A DNA stretch of 64,000 bases from Beroe forskalii (GCA_011033025.1 WFMF01000062.1:558001-622000); one strand, 5' to 3'; positions 45,360 through 58,404 are shown, numbered from the stretch's first letter. The notes: a model not told the origin generated them from the letters alone. Made by a program: numbers and translations.

Positions 45360-47690
45360 ATTAGTATGATATTTAGAATTTGAATATATGAGATTCAACA
45401 AAAACCTATCGTATGATACCTAGATATGTAAATGAATTAAGCAAACCTGTGTGGTAGTGGTACACTTCACAGGGAAAGCTATTTCATGTAGTGACATGCA
45501 CTGTGAGAGCCCCAAAACTGGATTACTGATGCGGTGTTCTCGCGACTTTAGAACTACAGAGTCATGTGCCTGCGTCCAGTGAAAGTAGGTACATGAAAAT
45601 CACTTCTAATCCCACCTGAAACGAACAACTTTAAATGAAAGATGATATTGAATTTGAAAGTATATCATAGGTGCCCACCAGCCACAGATTGCAGAGCACA
45701 CCAAATTGCAACTACAGAAACAGAGACAGTATCACAGTCTGTATTTTATCAACAAACCACAGCACAGAAATGCTGTACTTTAATCAATCCATGTCTCTAT
45801 AGTTAGTAGAAAAAAAGGGACAAGTATATGATTCTCTGAACTAAAAAACTAATGAATCAATGCATGTACCTATAATGTACATTAGGTATACCCCTCCCAG
45901 GCTCATTTTAGCGAACATGTAATTTCTGTAAGTTGCCTACATGTCATTAAGCTAAATGAAATTAAGTCCTTTTTGAGTGAGGCCCAAGGGCTTCATTACA
46001 TATAAACCTAAGCGTAATTGAAAAAATTTCAAAAAAATTCAAATTTCGCTAAATTTTTGGAAGATCCATGAAGATTATTGTGTACAGTTGCACAAATGTT
46101 CATCATTCATGCTTTGAAAGTTAGCTGAAAATATCTAAAGGTTCGATTTTAAACACCAAAACCTTTTGTTTGGAAAATTTTGTATACGATGTCAATTAAT
46201 ATTAAAGCTTACCAGTGTGGTTCAACTCCATGGCTCCTTGCTGGATATCTTCTGGGTTCTGACATGTCGGCGTTCTTTGATGTCGATAGCTTTCTCCCGT
46301 TCTCGGACAGACATAGCAATAGCTAAAACTGAGCGAGATTTCATGTTAGACTTCGGTAAATAATGAGGGGAGTGCCACTGCCCCAATTGTGATCCCGTCC
46401 CAATTTACTTCTGGGTCTGGTTCTTGGGACAATTGGGGTAACTTGGACATTTCGGACAATTGGAACAAACATAAAGTCGAAAAAATCAGTCAATTATCAT
46501 TTTCACATTGATCCAAGTTATATTCATACTACTATACTAAAGTACATTTGATTGTGTTTGTTTGCAGTGCCGCTATGTAACAGGCTGTTAGACAAAAAAC
46601 ACTCGGTTAACTGCTGCTCAGAAACACAATAATTTTAGCCCCAGTTGTCTCTGTCACTTTGGTCCCAATTTTCCCAAATGTTCCATTTTTCCCTGTCCCA
46701 ATTCACTTTTAGAGTCCCATTCTTCTCTGTCTCATTTGTCCCAATTGTCCCAGTCTTCATTCACTTTTTGAGCCCCATTTGTTCCATTTTCTGTATATAT
46801 TTTTATTCCCTTAAGTGCTTAAGTGGGTGGCCTTGGCCTTGCCAACAGTCTTCATGATTGACTAAGTGCTGTCCCTTAGCACAACCAAGACGGTTCGTCA
46901 TATATGAAAATGTTTAAAATATATATATTGACATTGTGATTGTGCTGTGAAATATATTCCCAATTTCAATTCCACTTCACACTTTTTCGTTAGGAAATAG
47001 GTATGTGTAAATTCACACTTATATTCGCTATGTGACTCGATATTACAAGATTACATAGTACATACCGACACTGTCACAAAATGAAAGGGTTAGCATAAAC
47101 AACTAAAATTCCACAATTATACAGACTGTGTGTAGGTATATAATGTGTAGGTAACTTAGGAGGTTTATTTATAAAGGTTGTAATTTGAAGATTTTTCATA
47201 AAAATCCCCATTCTTTCAAACACCATGGCATTTCGAATGACGTCATTATCATATGTTAACAAGAGTAATGATTGAAAAAATCCCCATATTTTTATCCCAT
47301 ATAAATACACCTCCTAAGGTAGATAATGTTTGTGTAGGTACCAGGATATTTAGAGCTTAATGAAAGCAACATCTCATATAAGTGAAGTTTAGATCTTGAG
47401 CTCCAGAAGCGGAGAAATGACCAAAAAGCAGTTTTTGGTCATAAAAAAAGTTTTTGGTCATTAAAAAAAAACAAAAAAAAACAAAAAAAAACAAAAAAAA
47501 ACGATGACTTTAAAAGCTCGAAAATGAAAGTTTTTCTTGGTCCGTTTTACTATACGTTATTGGCCTTTATTTAGCCGGCCTTTTTTTAACCGGCCCTTTT
47601 TTAATCGGCCCTATAGACAAAAGTTGAATCATTTTTGAACCGTTTTAGCGCGGCCCCTTGGACAAATTTTTCATAGTGGTCACCAGATCA
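45360..47690. other. No recognisable gene
   Basis: AT-rich sequence without motif-bearing frames. Around 46380-46800 the word GTCCCAATT and its complement recur many times, giving a weak inverted-repeat character. A (A8-9 C)n tract lies at 47463-47505. Confidence 0.4.
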
Positions 47691-47699
47691 AGGATTTTA

Positions 47700-48190
47700 T
47701 GAAAGAAAAAATACTGGAAAAAAATGCATATGTCAAAGAACAGATATTGGTGCAGGGAAAGATGTTTGAAATTGTATTTGTCAATGTTGGTGAAGAACAT
47801 ACAACCCTTGGAATAAAAGTCTCACCAGTCATATACGTAGTCATCTACTCAATGCAAATGGTCTGTATGTTGGGAATGCCAAGTGCCCTGTCTTTGATCG
47901 ATTTCATGTCAAGCAATGCTTCAAATGTCAAAAAGTTGGTCACATATCATCAGACTGCAAAGAAGCTAACCCTGTGTGCATGTACTGCAGTGCTATGCAT
48001 GCTACCCGAACATGTCCCAACAAGCATATGAAATCTTTGTATAAATGTCGGAACTGTGCTCATTCCAAAGATCCAAAAATCAGGAATGCATGTGACACAC
48101 ATCAATCAGGATCAAAAGAATGTCCCACTATTATACGTGAAATGAAACTGCTTGAGGAAAGAACTGATTACTCAAAAAACTTATAAGGTC
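47700..48190 (+). mobile_element. LINE ORF1 (gag-like) fragment with zinc knuckles
   Basis: Reading from about 47840 in the frame that ends at 48184: FDRFHVKQCFKCQKVGHIS begins a CX2CX4HX4C knuckle, followed by CMYCSAMHATRTC (CX2CX3HX4C) and a third Cys/His cluster (CRNCAHSKDPK, then C, H, C). This is the nucleic-acid-binding region of LINE ORF1 proteins. The upstream part is frame-broken. Confidence 0.75.
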
Positions 48191-48229
48191 ATCATGTCAA
48201 GATATTAGTATGGGTTTCTTTTAATCCTC

Positions 48230-49825
48230 GCTCTATTGAAACAAAACAACAGAAATCTTTGAGTATATAAGGGATTTGGACATTGATGTTGCTTGTTTTT
48301 GTGAGACTTGGCTGAAAAAAGGTGATACATCAAAAATATCAGAGATTAAGGAACTTGGTTACTCTGTTCATCATGTTTCTCGTGCTGGACGAGGGGGTGG
48401 TGTAGCTGTTGCTTTTAAAGTTTTAAGAAAAGTATGAATATCATAAAGCAGAACTCTAGACCCTTTAAGTCTTTTGAGCATATTGAATGTATCATGAAAT
48501 CACCTGCAAATGAAATATTCAGAATTATCTGCATTTATAGGTCTGGTACTGCATCAAATTCTTCTGTAGCAATCTTTTGTGAAGATTTCAATGAATACCT
48601 CACAGATCTGATACAAGCTAATGGGAGGATCCTAATTGTTGGTGATTTCAATATACATGTTGAAGATAAGAAAATCCTGATACAGTAAGGTTTATGTCTG
48701 TTTTTAAACAGCATAATATGAAGCAACATAAATGAACCAACTCATATTTGTGGAGGGACTCTTGACCTAGTCCTTACAAGGGATATGCTTAATGAAAGAG
48801 TTGGAATCAATGAACTCCAAGTTATAGAAACTAGCACAACATCTGATCACTGCCTAATCAAATTCAATCATCATCGCTTTTGCTGACGACACCAAGCTCC
48901 TGCACCAGATTATTACCATGTTATATAAGGTTTGCTACAGAATGATCTGGATCAAGTTGTCAGTTGGTCGCTGAACAACAATATGGTGCTCCACCAGGAT
49001 AAGTTCGAGGTCATGAACTTCTGCCTCAACAACTCTTACCTCCTGAAATCTACCCTTCACTGCAGAGCTGAGGCAGTACACAACTTCTGATGGTAACATC
49101 CTGCAACCGACATCATCCGTAAGAGATCTTGGTATCCTCATTACCGATGATTGTAGCTGGACTTTGCAGGTGAACAATGTTGTCACAGACTCCCGAAAAA
49201 TGGCATCGTGGGTCTAGGGACTTTCCGGGATAGATCTGAACTGACAATGCTGACCCTCTTCAAGTCCTTAGTGAGGTAGATTGGAGTACTGTTGCCCTGT
49301 CTGGGACCCTCATCTGATAAAGGACATTCAAGCAGTGGAATCAATCCAGCGATACTTTACCAAACGCATTGCTGGGACTAAGGATATGGTTACTGGGATC
49401 GTCTGAAGAAGCTAAGGCTGATGTCTCTCCAACGCAGAAGAGAACGATACACCATTATCCACATGGAAGATTCTGCAAGAAAAGGCCCGAACAGCACAAA
49501 TTTGGAATTCTACTGCAATGAACGTCTTGGAGTCGAGCAAAATTCTACCTTTCAATTACAAGGCACAGCGCTCGGTGTCAACTGCATATGACAATTCATT
49601 TGGGGTAAAATCTGCTCGGCTCTGGAACTTGCTCCCGAAGCAAGTCAACACGGTGAAAGATAGAGGCATTCAAGATAGCCCTGGGAGAATTCCTCGCCCA
49701 ATACCCGGATAAGCCACCGGTTCCGGGTTACACACCTCCAAACAGCAACTCCTTACTCGACTGGAGCTGTGAACGAGGAAATGGAGTACGTGGACATCAC
49801 TGATCCCAACTGCGATCCCTGCTAA
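48230..49825 (+). mobile_element. Composite LINE ORF2 remnant (endonuclease, then RT C-terminus)
   Basis: Endonuclease pieces: IDVACFCETWLKKGDTS, RAGRGGGVAVAF, IICIYRSG, ILIVGDFNIHVED, GGTLDLVLTRDML and a TSDHCLIKF end (about 48850). A few bases later the text jumps to FADDTKLLHQI (about 48880), skipping most of the reverse transcriptase fingers and palm. The RT C-terminus follows in broken frames: SVRDLGILITDD, SVSTAYDNSFGVKSARLW, PPVPGYTPPNSNSLLDWSC, ending near 49823. The missing middle shows an internal deletion or a join of two elements. Confidence 0.85.
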
Positions 49826-49879
49826 ACCCTTCAAAATGTATCAAAATGTATGTAAACCAGACTATACACAGCCAAATTA

Positions 49880-50001
49880 CCGGTGTTTTATCTTCTCGAG
49901 TCTGTTGCTCCTCAGTGAGTCAATGTACTGCTTGTACTTACCGGTGTTTTATCTTCTCGAGTCTGTTGCTCCTCAGGGAGTCAATGTACTGCTTGTACTT
50001 G
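49880..50001 (+). repeat. 61-bp tandem duplication in LINE 3' flank
   Basis: The segment starting TTACCGGTGTTTTATCTTCT and ending CTGCTTGTACTT occurs twice in a row (about 49879-49939 and 49940-50000) with one difference (CTCAGTGAG against CTCAGGGAG). It follows the stop of the LINE remnant and is probably its 3' UTR. Confidence 0.85.
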
Positions 50002-50384
50002 TCTCTGTGCAGCTCCCTGTCAGATTTCTCACCCTCTGTATACGCGTAGTCTTGGTCTACGTAGGAGTAACGCTCCTGTTTCGTAAACGTAGTCCTGACA
50101 GAGATAAGATACGTTGATACTTCGATAAGCTATGTGATGGAATGGAATATAAAGGTTTTCCTATTTCTTAAAGGTCGTCTTTTCAGAGATATTCGTTTTA
50201 AACTATGGCACGATTCAATTTAACAAAGGATTTCCTGTGAATTCGGAACAATATAATAATTTGAAGTAGGTGCTATTCATTATCACGTGCTCTATGACAA
50301 TCACTCTACTTTAGTTGCTACGTATTGAAAGTGGGTTAACAAAGAAGATTTACAACAGTCAAAAAGGAAGTTAAAAAAACTCAC

Positions 50385-53300
50385 AGTGAATGAACTCGGT
50401 CATTGCTAGGCCTAATAGAGCTGTACAACTGGAACTTGGTCTTTTTCCTAGCCCCGACAGTGATATCATCGACTTTGGTTTGCTTGTTAAGGTTAGACAC
50501 CTTACACTGTCCCTTAACCTGGAAGATGGCAGCTGTCAGATTAAACTGGTCGTAACGCAAGTCATGATCGAGTATTTGATCAAAGTGAGCAATTCTCTTT
50601 GGTTTGAGCTGCAAAGTGAAAAAATAATTGGCGCCGAGGAAAAAAAGATAATATGATAACTAGTCTCACCTGTATGGCAATGCGTTTCAGTATCTTGTGT
50701 TTGCCCTGGGCAATTATCTTGGGCTCCGTTTCATCAGTTGTATCTGTGATAAAGTTACCAATCCCCAAGATATCTAGCTGTATCCTGAGAAACAAGTTGA
50801 AGCTAAAACCTAGGTACAACTCTTTGGAAAAACCTTTTGCGTAACGAGGCAGAATTTGATGTTAATAAGCTTCCAAAGCTCATAACAAAAGGTTTACCGA
50901 ATATTAAATTCCATTCTCCAATCTACACAATAAGAACATCCACTCAGCTCGATACTCACTTCTTAGAGAAAGATCCGAACTGAGAAGGACAGAATGTAAT
51001 CTCTATCGGAGTCTCCTCCCCTGGGTTCAGCTTGCCAGTGGACGGCGCGGTCGTGAAGTGGGCTATCCTCGAGAAATTGTACTGAAAATAGATAGGAGTC
51101 AGTCATTTTAAATGACCATTTGGTCCCTAATCAGAAACTAGTTTATAATAACATTTCGTTTCAGTTTCAAAAAACACTTGGCTGAACATAACAAACTTGA
51201 TATTATCAAATTTCAAACAAAAATAACATGTAAATGACAGAATACGCTCCACACACCCCACCTGTAGCGGGAGGGTGTTGTTGTTGGTGAGAGTTAGAGT
51301 GGTTGTAGTGGTGCCCCCCACTTCACAGGACCCCAAGTTGTGCGGAAGGTTAGGGGTCACTGACACGTCCACCTCCACTGCCTTACCAGTCACTCCTACC
51401 TCCAGAAGGGGTGTCAACTTGTCTGGGGAGGAGAAGATGGAGGGTTATTGAAGAGAAGGTTTTCAGGATTAAACGAATACTGTAGTGCCAAGAAAGTTGT
51501 AGGACAGTAAGATCTAGAAATCTAGAATAGTAGAACAGAACTGCAATAGGGGTAAGATGCAATATGGAGCATCTCACCCATTTTCGAAGAACAGCCTTCC
51601 AATCATAGTTTCTTCGTTTATCTTGTCGATAATTTATCAATGAAGTTAAAAAAATTATAAAATTTGGTGAAATGAGGGTCGATTTCGTTCCACCTATTTT
51701 GTTTGATGTACTGCGCATCTATTATCATCTTGCCCGCAGGCACTGTGGTGATGGGCACGATGTGCATGAACAGCACGAACTCCTTGCCAGCCACTCGGTT
51801 CCTTTCCCACTCGTTCTGCAGGTGCTGGGACGACGGGGCAAAGCAGAAGTTCACAACGACCTTCTCGTAGGGACCAATGCCACCTTGGTTGGGTGAGGCA
51901 GTGAAATTCCCTTCCTGAGGAGGAAAAGGTGTGCAGGGACTCAGGGGGGTAAGGAAAAGGGAGACGGGTTGGAGTGAAGATTTAAGAAATGTTGCGGCTG
52001 AATAATGGGGATATTCAAAAGAAAACTGATTTTGTGTACAAGGAAACACAATTCAAGAAAATCCGAAAATCACTGTAAACTTTAGATTCACAACACCTTT
52101 TCAATCACAAATCATCCTACTTGGTTGGGTGAAGCAGTGATACAGCTGGTTAGGGTCCTTGGCACGGCCTTGTCTTCGCCTGACTTGATCTCCTGGGCTA
52201 CTCCTCCCTCCTCCAGAATAATAACAAACCCGAGAGAAGTGGGACCGTTGTTGTACAGGACTGCTGGCTGAGGGGGGATGGTATGACTTGAACTAGTGAA
52301 GGCATTTCTATGTTAGTTTAAAATTAAAATTCAGATTAATACTCCTGAAGATAAAACACCTAGAATTATTTTTTGTGATGAATTCTCACAGATTCTGACG
52401 ACGATTACCGCACGAAATTATCATCTAAGGATCTTAACATCTGCCGCACCAGTTTGAAAAGGTTCTCAAACTCACCTGAAACTTCTCACACTCAAAGAGA
52501 GTAGATCCAAAGTTTATGAGTTGCATGTGTGAGTTGCCCGAAATGTTGAGCAACATAAGGGAACTGGGTCTGACTTGACCGTACATTCTGAGTTCCATGT
52601 ATCCGGACCCTTCCAACTCAACTCCTGCTATTTCCTCCCATGCACCTAACTCCTTACTTGTAAACTCGATCTAAAGTGGCATCAAGTGTTAAACATAAGG
52701 AAATGAGTAGAAAGTGTGAGTTATGGATTGAATTATCTGAAGATCTAAGCAGTAAACATGGAATTGTGAAATCACACGCTCTATTCACACGCTCTATTCA
52801 CACTAGGCTTTCCAGTCCGATAATCGAAACCGATAATTATCTCCGATAATTCGTCAAAATAAATTATCGGTTTATCTAGATAAAAATTATTTTTATCTAG
52901 ATAAAATAGCAAAAAAGCTTGCGTTGAAAAATGCTTGTAAAATTGAAAAATTTCATTAAAAAACTCTCACTTTCGGACTGGTTTCAACTTTCACCAGTCT
53001 GAAGGATCACTGCCACCAGTCTAGCATGTCACTGGTACCTTTCTGACCAATCACCAACACCAGTCCGACATACCACAGACACCTATTTCATGTATAGTTG
53101 AAACTTTCCTGATATATCACTGACACTTGTTTAATGGATAACTGATACCGACACAAATCTGGCACCAGTGACACTATTCACAGACACAAGTCAGATATTT
53201 ATCATTGAAACTGGCCAGACTTATTACCGACACTAACAATCTGCTAGATGACTGAAACCAGTCTGCTGTATCACTGACACCAGTCTGCCGTATCACTGAC

Positions 53301-56300
53301 ACCCGTCTGCCGTATCACTGACACCAGTCTGCCGTATCACTAACACCAGTCTGCCGTATCACTGACACCAATATGCCGTATCACGGACACCTGTCTGCCG
53401 TATCACTGACACCAAACTGACTTATCACTGACATCAGTCAACCATATCACTGACACCGGTATGACTTATCACTGACACCAGTCTGCCGTATCACTGACAC
53501 CAGTCTGCCGTATCACTGACACCAATCTGCCGTATCACTGACACCTGTCTGCCGTATCACTGACACCAGTCTGGCTCATCACTGACATCAGTCTGCCAGA
53601 TCACTGACACCAGTATGACTTATCACTGACACCAGTGTGTCGTATCACTGACACCTGTCTGCCGTGTCACTGAGACCAGTCTGACAAACCACTGACACCA
53701 GTCTGCCGTATCACTGTCACCAGTCTGACTTATCATTGACACCAGTCTGACTTATCACTGAGACCAGTCTGACTTATCACTGACACCAGTCTGCCGTATC
53801 ACGGACACCAGTCTGCCATATAACTGACCAGTATGACTTATCACTGACACCAGTCTGCCGTATCACTGGCACCAGTCTGCCGTATGACTGACACCAGTCT
53901 GACTTATCACTGACACCAGTCTGCCGTATCACTGACACCAGTCTGCCCTATCAACTGACACCAGTCTGCCGTTTCACTGACACCAGTCTGACGTAGTCTG
54001 CTGAGTATTCCTAATACTGTTGTGACGGATTTATGGCATCAGTCTAACACTGACAAATCAATGATATCAACCTGAATGAACTCTGAAACCAATCGGAAGT
54101 GCCTTTGGTACCACTATTACGTATGATTGACAATTTCCAGACGTAGTGTTATCACTAACAACAGTCTCATATTTTTCACTAACGCCTGTCGGGTTTTTCA
54201 ACAATCACCATGATATCAGACTGACGTATATTGAGCGAAAGTAACCAGATGGACAGTGGCAAAATGTTTTAAAAAATGATAGATTTTATCTAGATAAAAA
54301 TTTTATCTAGATAAAACCGAAATAATTATCGGTTTATCTAGATAAAAAATTTGTTACCGATAATGGAAAGCCTAATTAACACGCTCTATTCACACGCTCT
54401 ATTCACACAGATATCATCAAATGATGGGCCGGGAAGACCTTTGAGCACATAGTACGACGATTTTGTTGACAGAGACGAAAAGTGGTTGTAAGACATAATT
54501 TTCAAACATGATATCTTCTAAATACCAACCTTGATACTTCTTGAGCAGCCCGGTTCTATGGTTCCCACACAAGGAAATATCTTGATTGGCTGATCCCCAG
54601 CATAATCTATCCTGAAATTCCCAGCCCTTTTCCCATTGTTCTTTATATCAACATATCGGGTGAGAACCAAACCGTCGGGGATAGAAATTCCAAAACTTAC
54701 TGGAGACTCGAACTCAAGTTTTGGGCATGGAGGCAATCTGAAAATGTAGGAGGTATCTAGATCAATCTACCGCTATGATAACATTAGAGCACTGAAGTCA
54801 GACTTTAAAATTGATTAATGGCTACATTAATCCATATGATATGCGTTATGCTACAGAATTATATAGCATTCAAAGAAGACAATGCAACAATTGATGATAA
54901 TGAAGTAATAAGGCTGTTACTATCATCGGGTGGCATCAAAGTACTAAAGCACTCACACTGAAATTGGGACTGTAACTGGTTCATTATCAACAAATACAAC
55001 AATCTTGTCATCTCTTTGTGCTTCTTCTTTGCAGTTGAAGGTTAGAGTTGCATTGATCACTAAACCACTAGCCACCAACTGCTCTTCACAGTGAGCTCTC
55101 AACACAAAATACTGAGAGGTGTTTGGTTAGTGATGATTGTTTGATGAAAGCTGGAATGTGGCACTAAAGTATTTGTAACCCAAATATTCGACAACATCAA
55201 ACTTGAAAATACAGGGTGTTTCATATTAAGTGTGACTATTTTGAAACTGTACTGAAAATTCAACGAAAGACTTGGCACTGATTATCAGTCTTCTTGTTAT
55301 GCCAATATGATTGGAATTTATGCCCCAAAAGTTTCCAGATGATTGTAATTATTCATTTTTCACAAATCGACCTTTTGCTAGGGCACAGTGTCAGAAACTG
55401 AAAATTTTCAAATTTGATGCATTCTAGGAGATTCGCTGTTTCGCATACCGTTTAGGCACTGTACCAAGTTTTGTTGTTACAACTGAGGTTGTGTGGTGTC
55501 TGAACTATCAAAAATACACATCTCAAGGTTTAAAGTTATACTGTGACCAACTTCACGATGAAAACTATTGATCTGCCGCAGCGGTATCAAAATGCCACTG
55601 TCTAGCAATGAAGAAAAGCACATCTCATTCGTTTCTAAAGGCAGTTTCTAATAAAATTGAGGATCTCAAGGACAGTTTACGAGTTCTAAGTATAGAATTG
55701 ACCATGCTATGAAAGTATGAAGCATCAGTTTTGTATCTTAGGTGAATCAGTAACTATGAAAACCTTTGTGGGTCAAGTGTAGGGTCCAGCTTATTCTGTT
55801 AGCAGACTCCAGTGTTTGCGACACTTTGAAACTGACTAGGCAGATCAAAATCCCTCATCGTGAAGTTGGTCACAGTATGACCTTAAACCTTGGGATGTTT
55901 ATTTTTGATAGCTTAGACACCACACAGCCTCAGTTGGACCAACAAAACTTAGTACAGTGCCTAAAAGGTATGACAAACAGCAAATCTCCTAGCATGCATC
56001 AAATTTGGAAATTTTCAGTTTCTGAAACTGTAGCCCTAGCAAAAGGTCAATTTGCCAAGAAATAAATAATTGTAATCATCTGGAAACTTTTTGGGCATAA
56101 ATTCCAATCATATTGGCATATCAAGAAGACTGATAATCAGTGCCAAGTCTTTCATTGAATTTTCAGTACAGTTTCAAAATAGTCACACTTAATATGAAAC
56201 ACCCTGTATAGTAACTTATCATAAATATCATAATTTTAACACAATATGTCCGAATTTATGTAAGCATCATGCATGAAAATAGGTAAATTATGCATCCATA

Positions 56301-56514
56301 AATGTATAGGGGCCTCACTCATAAATTTCTCAGATAACTTACCTGTGTCTCTGGGCCACGTAAACGAATCAACTTTGAATTCTTTGAAACATTTTGAAGA
56401 GTTATGTCTACATTGAACTTTGAATCTTTCTGGGCATCTTTAATTATTATATTATCAGGTGTTATCTTGATACCACAGTGAACAGTCATTTCAGCTACCT
56501 CGGCAACATACTTC
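50385..56514 (-). CDS. CFAP47: Cilia- and flagella-associated protein 47-like, N-terminal exons
   Basis: Ten exons: 56514-56343, 55111-54957, 54737-54530, 52670-52476, 52267-52121, 51914-about 51680, 51422-51262, 51081-50960, 50784-50670 and 50608-50385, all GT-AG. Phases agree except at the 6-7 junction, where a small exon may be missing. About 550 residues. They form successive ASH/MSP-type immunoglobulin-like modules: IKITPDNIIIKDAQ with VDITLQNVSKNSKLIRLRGP; VASGLVINATLTF; LEFESPVSFGISIP with IKNNGKRAGNFRIDYAG; FTSKELGAWEEIAGVELEG; LINFGSTLFEC; LPHNLGSCEVGGTTTTTLTL; IAHFTTAPSTGKLNPGEETP with ITFCPSQFGSFSK. The pattern of LxNxGK, VAPGL-like and FGxF motifs is that of CFAP47, an axonemal protein of motile cilia and sperm tails. 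Hydin and CFAP74 share the fold and remain alternatives. The calponin-homology part is not in the window, and no start codon is identified. Confidence 0.75.
52808..54376. mobile_element. Intronic element with AGGCTTTCC ends enclosing a minisatellite
   Basis: Lies in the CFAP47-like intron between 54530 and 52670. The left end reads TAGGCTTTCCAGTCCGATAA, the right end GATAATGGAAAGCCTA, with inner inverted TTATCGGTTTATCTAGATAA copies (52860-52910 and 54285-54350). A phrase of about 30 bp made of two CACGCTCTATTCA units flanks it on both sides (52780-52806 and 54380-54408), either a long target duplication or a pre-existing repeat split by the insertion. Confidence 0.65.
52975..53995. repeat. 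21-22-bp minisatellite, about 45 copies
   Basis: Unit close to CACTGACACCAGTCTGCCGT plus AT. The best-kept block is 53260-53990; outer copies decay gradually toward both sides. Variants replace TGCCGTA with TGACTTA. It is inside an intronic mobile element. Confidence 0.9.
55212..56206. mobile_element. Foldback element with arms of over 300 bp, TA-flanked
   Basis: Starts CAGGGTGTTTCATATTAAGT and ends with its mirror, TA on both sides (55210-55211, 56207-56208). The arms remain alignable from 55212 to about 55560 and from 56206 back to about 55880. It is in the CFAP47-like intron between the exons at 56343 and 55111. The TA duplication and CAGGGTG end fit a mariner-type MITE. An open frame at 55766-56065 lies across arm sequence and is not a gene. 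Confidence 0.85.
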
Positions 56515-56579
56515 CTAGTAGAAGTTGGCTTTATAATGAGTGAACTTGACCAATGACCATTTTTGAAGGCCAATTTGTC

Positions 56580-58400
56580 ACATGTATGAGTGAGTCACTC
56601 AAAGTGTTATTGATATACTTAACAAATTTTCTTCCTTCATGAATTAGACAGACAAATAAACAACTAATTCGAATGTTACAGACTCAACTTCAGATGACAA
56701 TCAATATGTACAGAAATCCAAAACTCAAAACACCAGTTTGTTACTCTCATATCAATTTGTCACTCTGAGTTCACTGAAACTTTGAACAACAAGTCAGATA
56801 TGCCTTTATATAGTTTAGGTTTAGAATCAGGCATCACCTTGAAGCATTGATGAGCTTAATGTATGAAGCATTTCCATGCTTAATGTATAAAGCATTTCCA
56901 TGCAATATGTGGTTCACATCAATTTTGAGTGACAAATCAGTATGAAAGTGAAAAACTGGTGTTTTGAGTTTTAAGAAATACATTATAATTTTCACCTGCA
57001 GTTGAGTGTGTAACAATCAAATTAGTCCTCTGTTGCAAACATGAAGTATATACATGTGTTGCCTAAATCAATAAAGCAATAACACTCTGAGTGGCATTTA
57101 TTGGAATAGGTGACAAATTGGTGTTTAACAACCATTGACCATTTGATTCTGTTGTATTGAATGTACCAAAGGTTCAAATGAGTTGATATGACTCAACAAT
57201 AAACATACCATTCCATTGGTAAATTGAGTGAACTTCATCGAAGTCCATTGAACTCCACCAGGAATTCAAAGGGCTTTTTACAACTAAGTTTAATTGGGTG
57301 AACTTGAATGGCATGAAAATGTTCAAAATCAGAAGTATATTATAATTATAATCTGGGTAAGTTAGGGTCAAATAAAATGGGTACAAACTTTTAAATGTAG
57401 CATCAAGAATGTGACATGAGAAACAACAGCTGTTGTTTCTTAATCATAGAATAGAGATTACCTTGAACAAACCATTAGACCAGTGAATCAATACAGAAAG
57501 ACTTAAGTCAGTGTAGTTACTTTTAGGAAATGAAAATCTATGACATTTTCTCAATTGTTGCCATTCAGACTTCATGTTTGAGCTTTTGAATTAATTAATT
57601 AATTAATAAATCTAATACGCTCCTTATTGTGAGCCCAATGCTGGGGGGCCTACCTCATAAAAAGCTTTCGCAATTTAAACACCCCAAAAGCTGAGGTAGG
57701 TATTGGACTGAAGATGCCTGCACATCAATCATCTAGGTGTGACTCATTTGGATTTGGCTGTTCTTACATAGTATTAGATAAGATATTGTGTCAAATATAC
57801 TTTAACAAAACGTTATCAAGCTGAATACATGAACAATGAAGCTTTTGAGGATGTTGTTGGGCTTTTATGTTATTTTTTTATTTAAAATCACAAATAGTAT
57901 ACACAACAAATTATACATTGTCACTTGACCTATATAAAATAATTCATGAAAAATGAGGATGCCCCAACCAAAAGAATTGAATAATCATAGTTGAATAAAA
58001 AATAAACATAGTACAGTCTAACTTGTTGCATATGCAATGAGTGGGGCACGTGCAGAGTAGTCGAAACTACTCTATGCTGCACAATTACGCCCTCAATAAT
58101 CTTAAATCACACAGATTGGTTAGTTACATAATTGGTAAAATTGCATTAAAAGTAGATGGTAAAAATTTATCTTAAAAATATATTAAAATAATGATAAATT
58201 ACTTTTATTACTCTGAGTGCTTGAGTGATATAAATCTCTGAAATATTCAAAAAAGATGTATGTGATGTGGGTGGTGAACCTATAGTGAACCTGGTGATCC
58301 CTATGAACATGATATGAATCCTTGTATACCTTTTCCCTTTCTTCCTGTTCCTTACCTATCTTCCTGTCCCTTACCCTTATCATAGGAAAGCACATGTTTA
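56580..58400. other. No recognisable gene; possible CFAP47-like upstream intron
   Basis: AT-rich, without motif-bearing frames. The phrase TTAATGTATRAAGCATTTCCATG is tandemly repeated at 56857-56905. A short palindrome GTGCAGAGTAGTCGAAACTACTCTATGCTGCAC lies at about 58050-58082. Confidence 0.4.
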
Positions 58401-58404
58401 GGGA

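Noticed and set aside
47700..49825. A complete, active LINE.
   Set aside because: Frames are broken many times and most of the reverse transcriptase is missing.
55766..56065. A 99-codon plus-strand frame as a gene.
   Set aside because: It lies across the arm and loop of a foldback transposon and has no recognisable motif.
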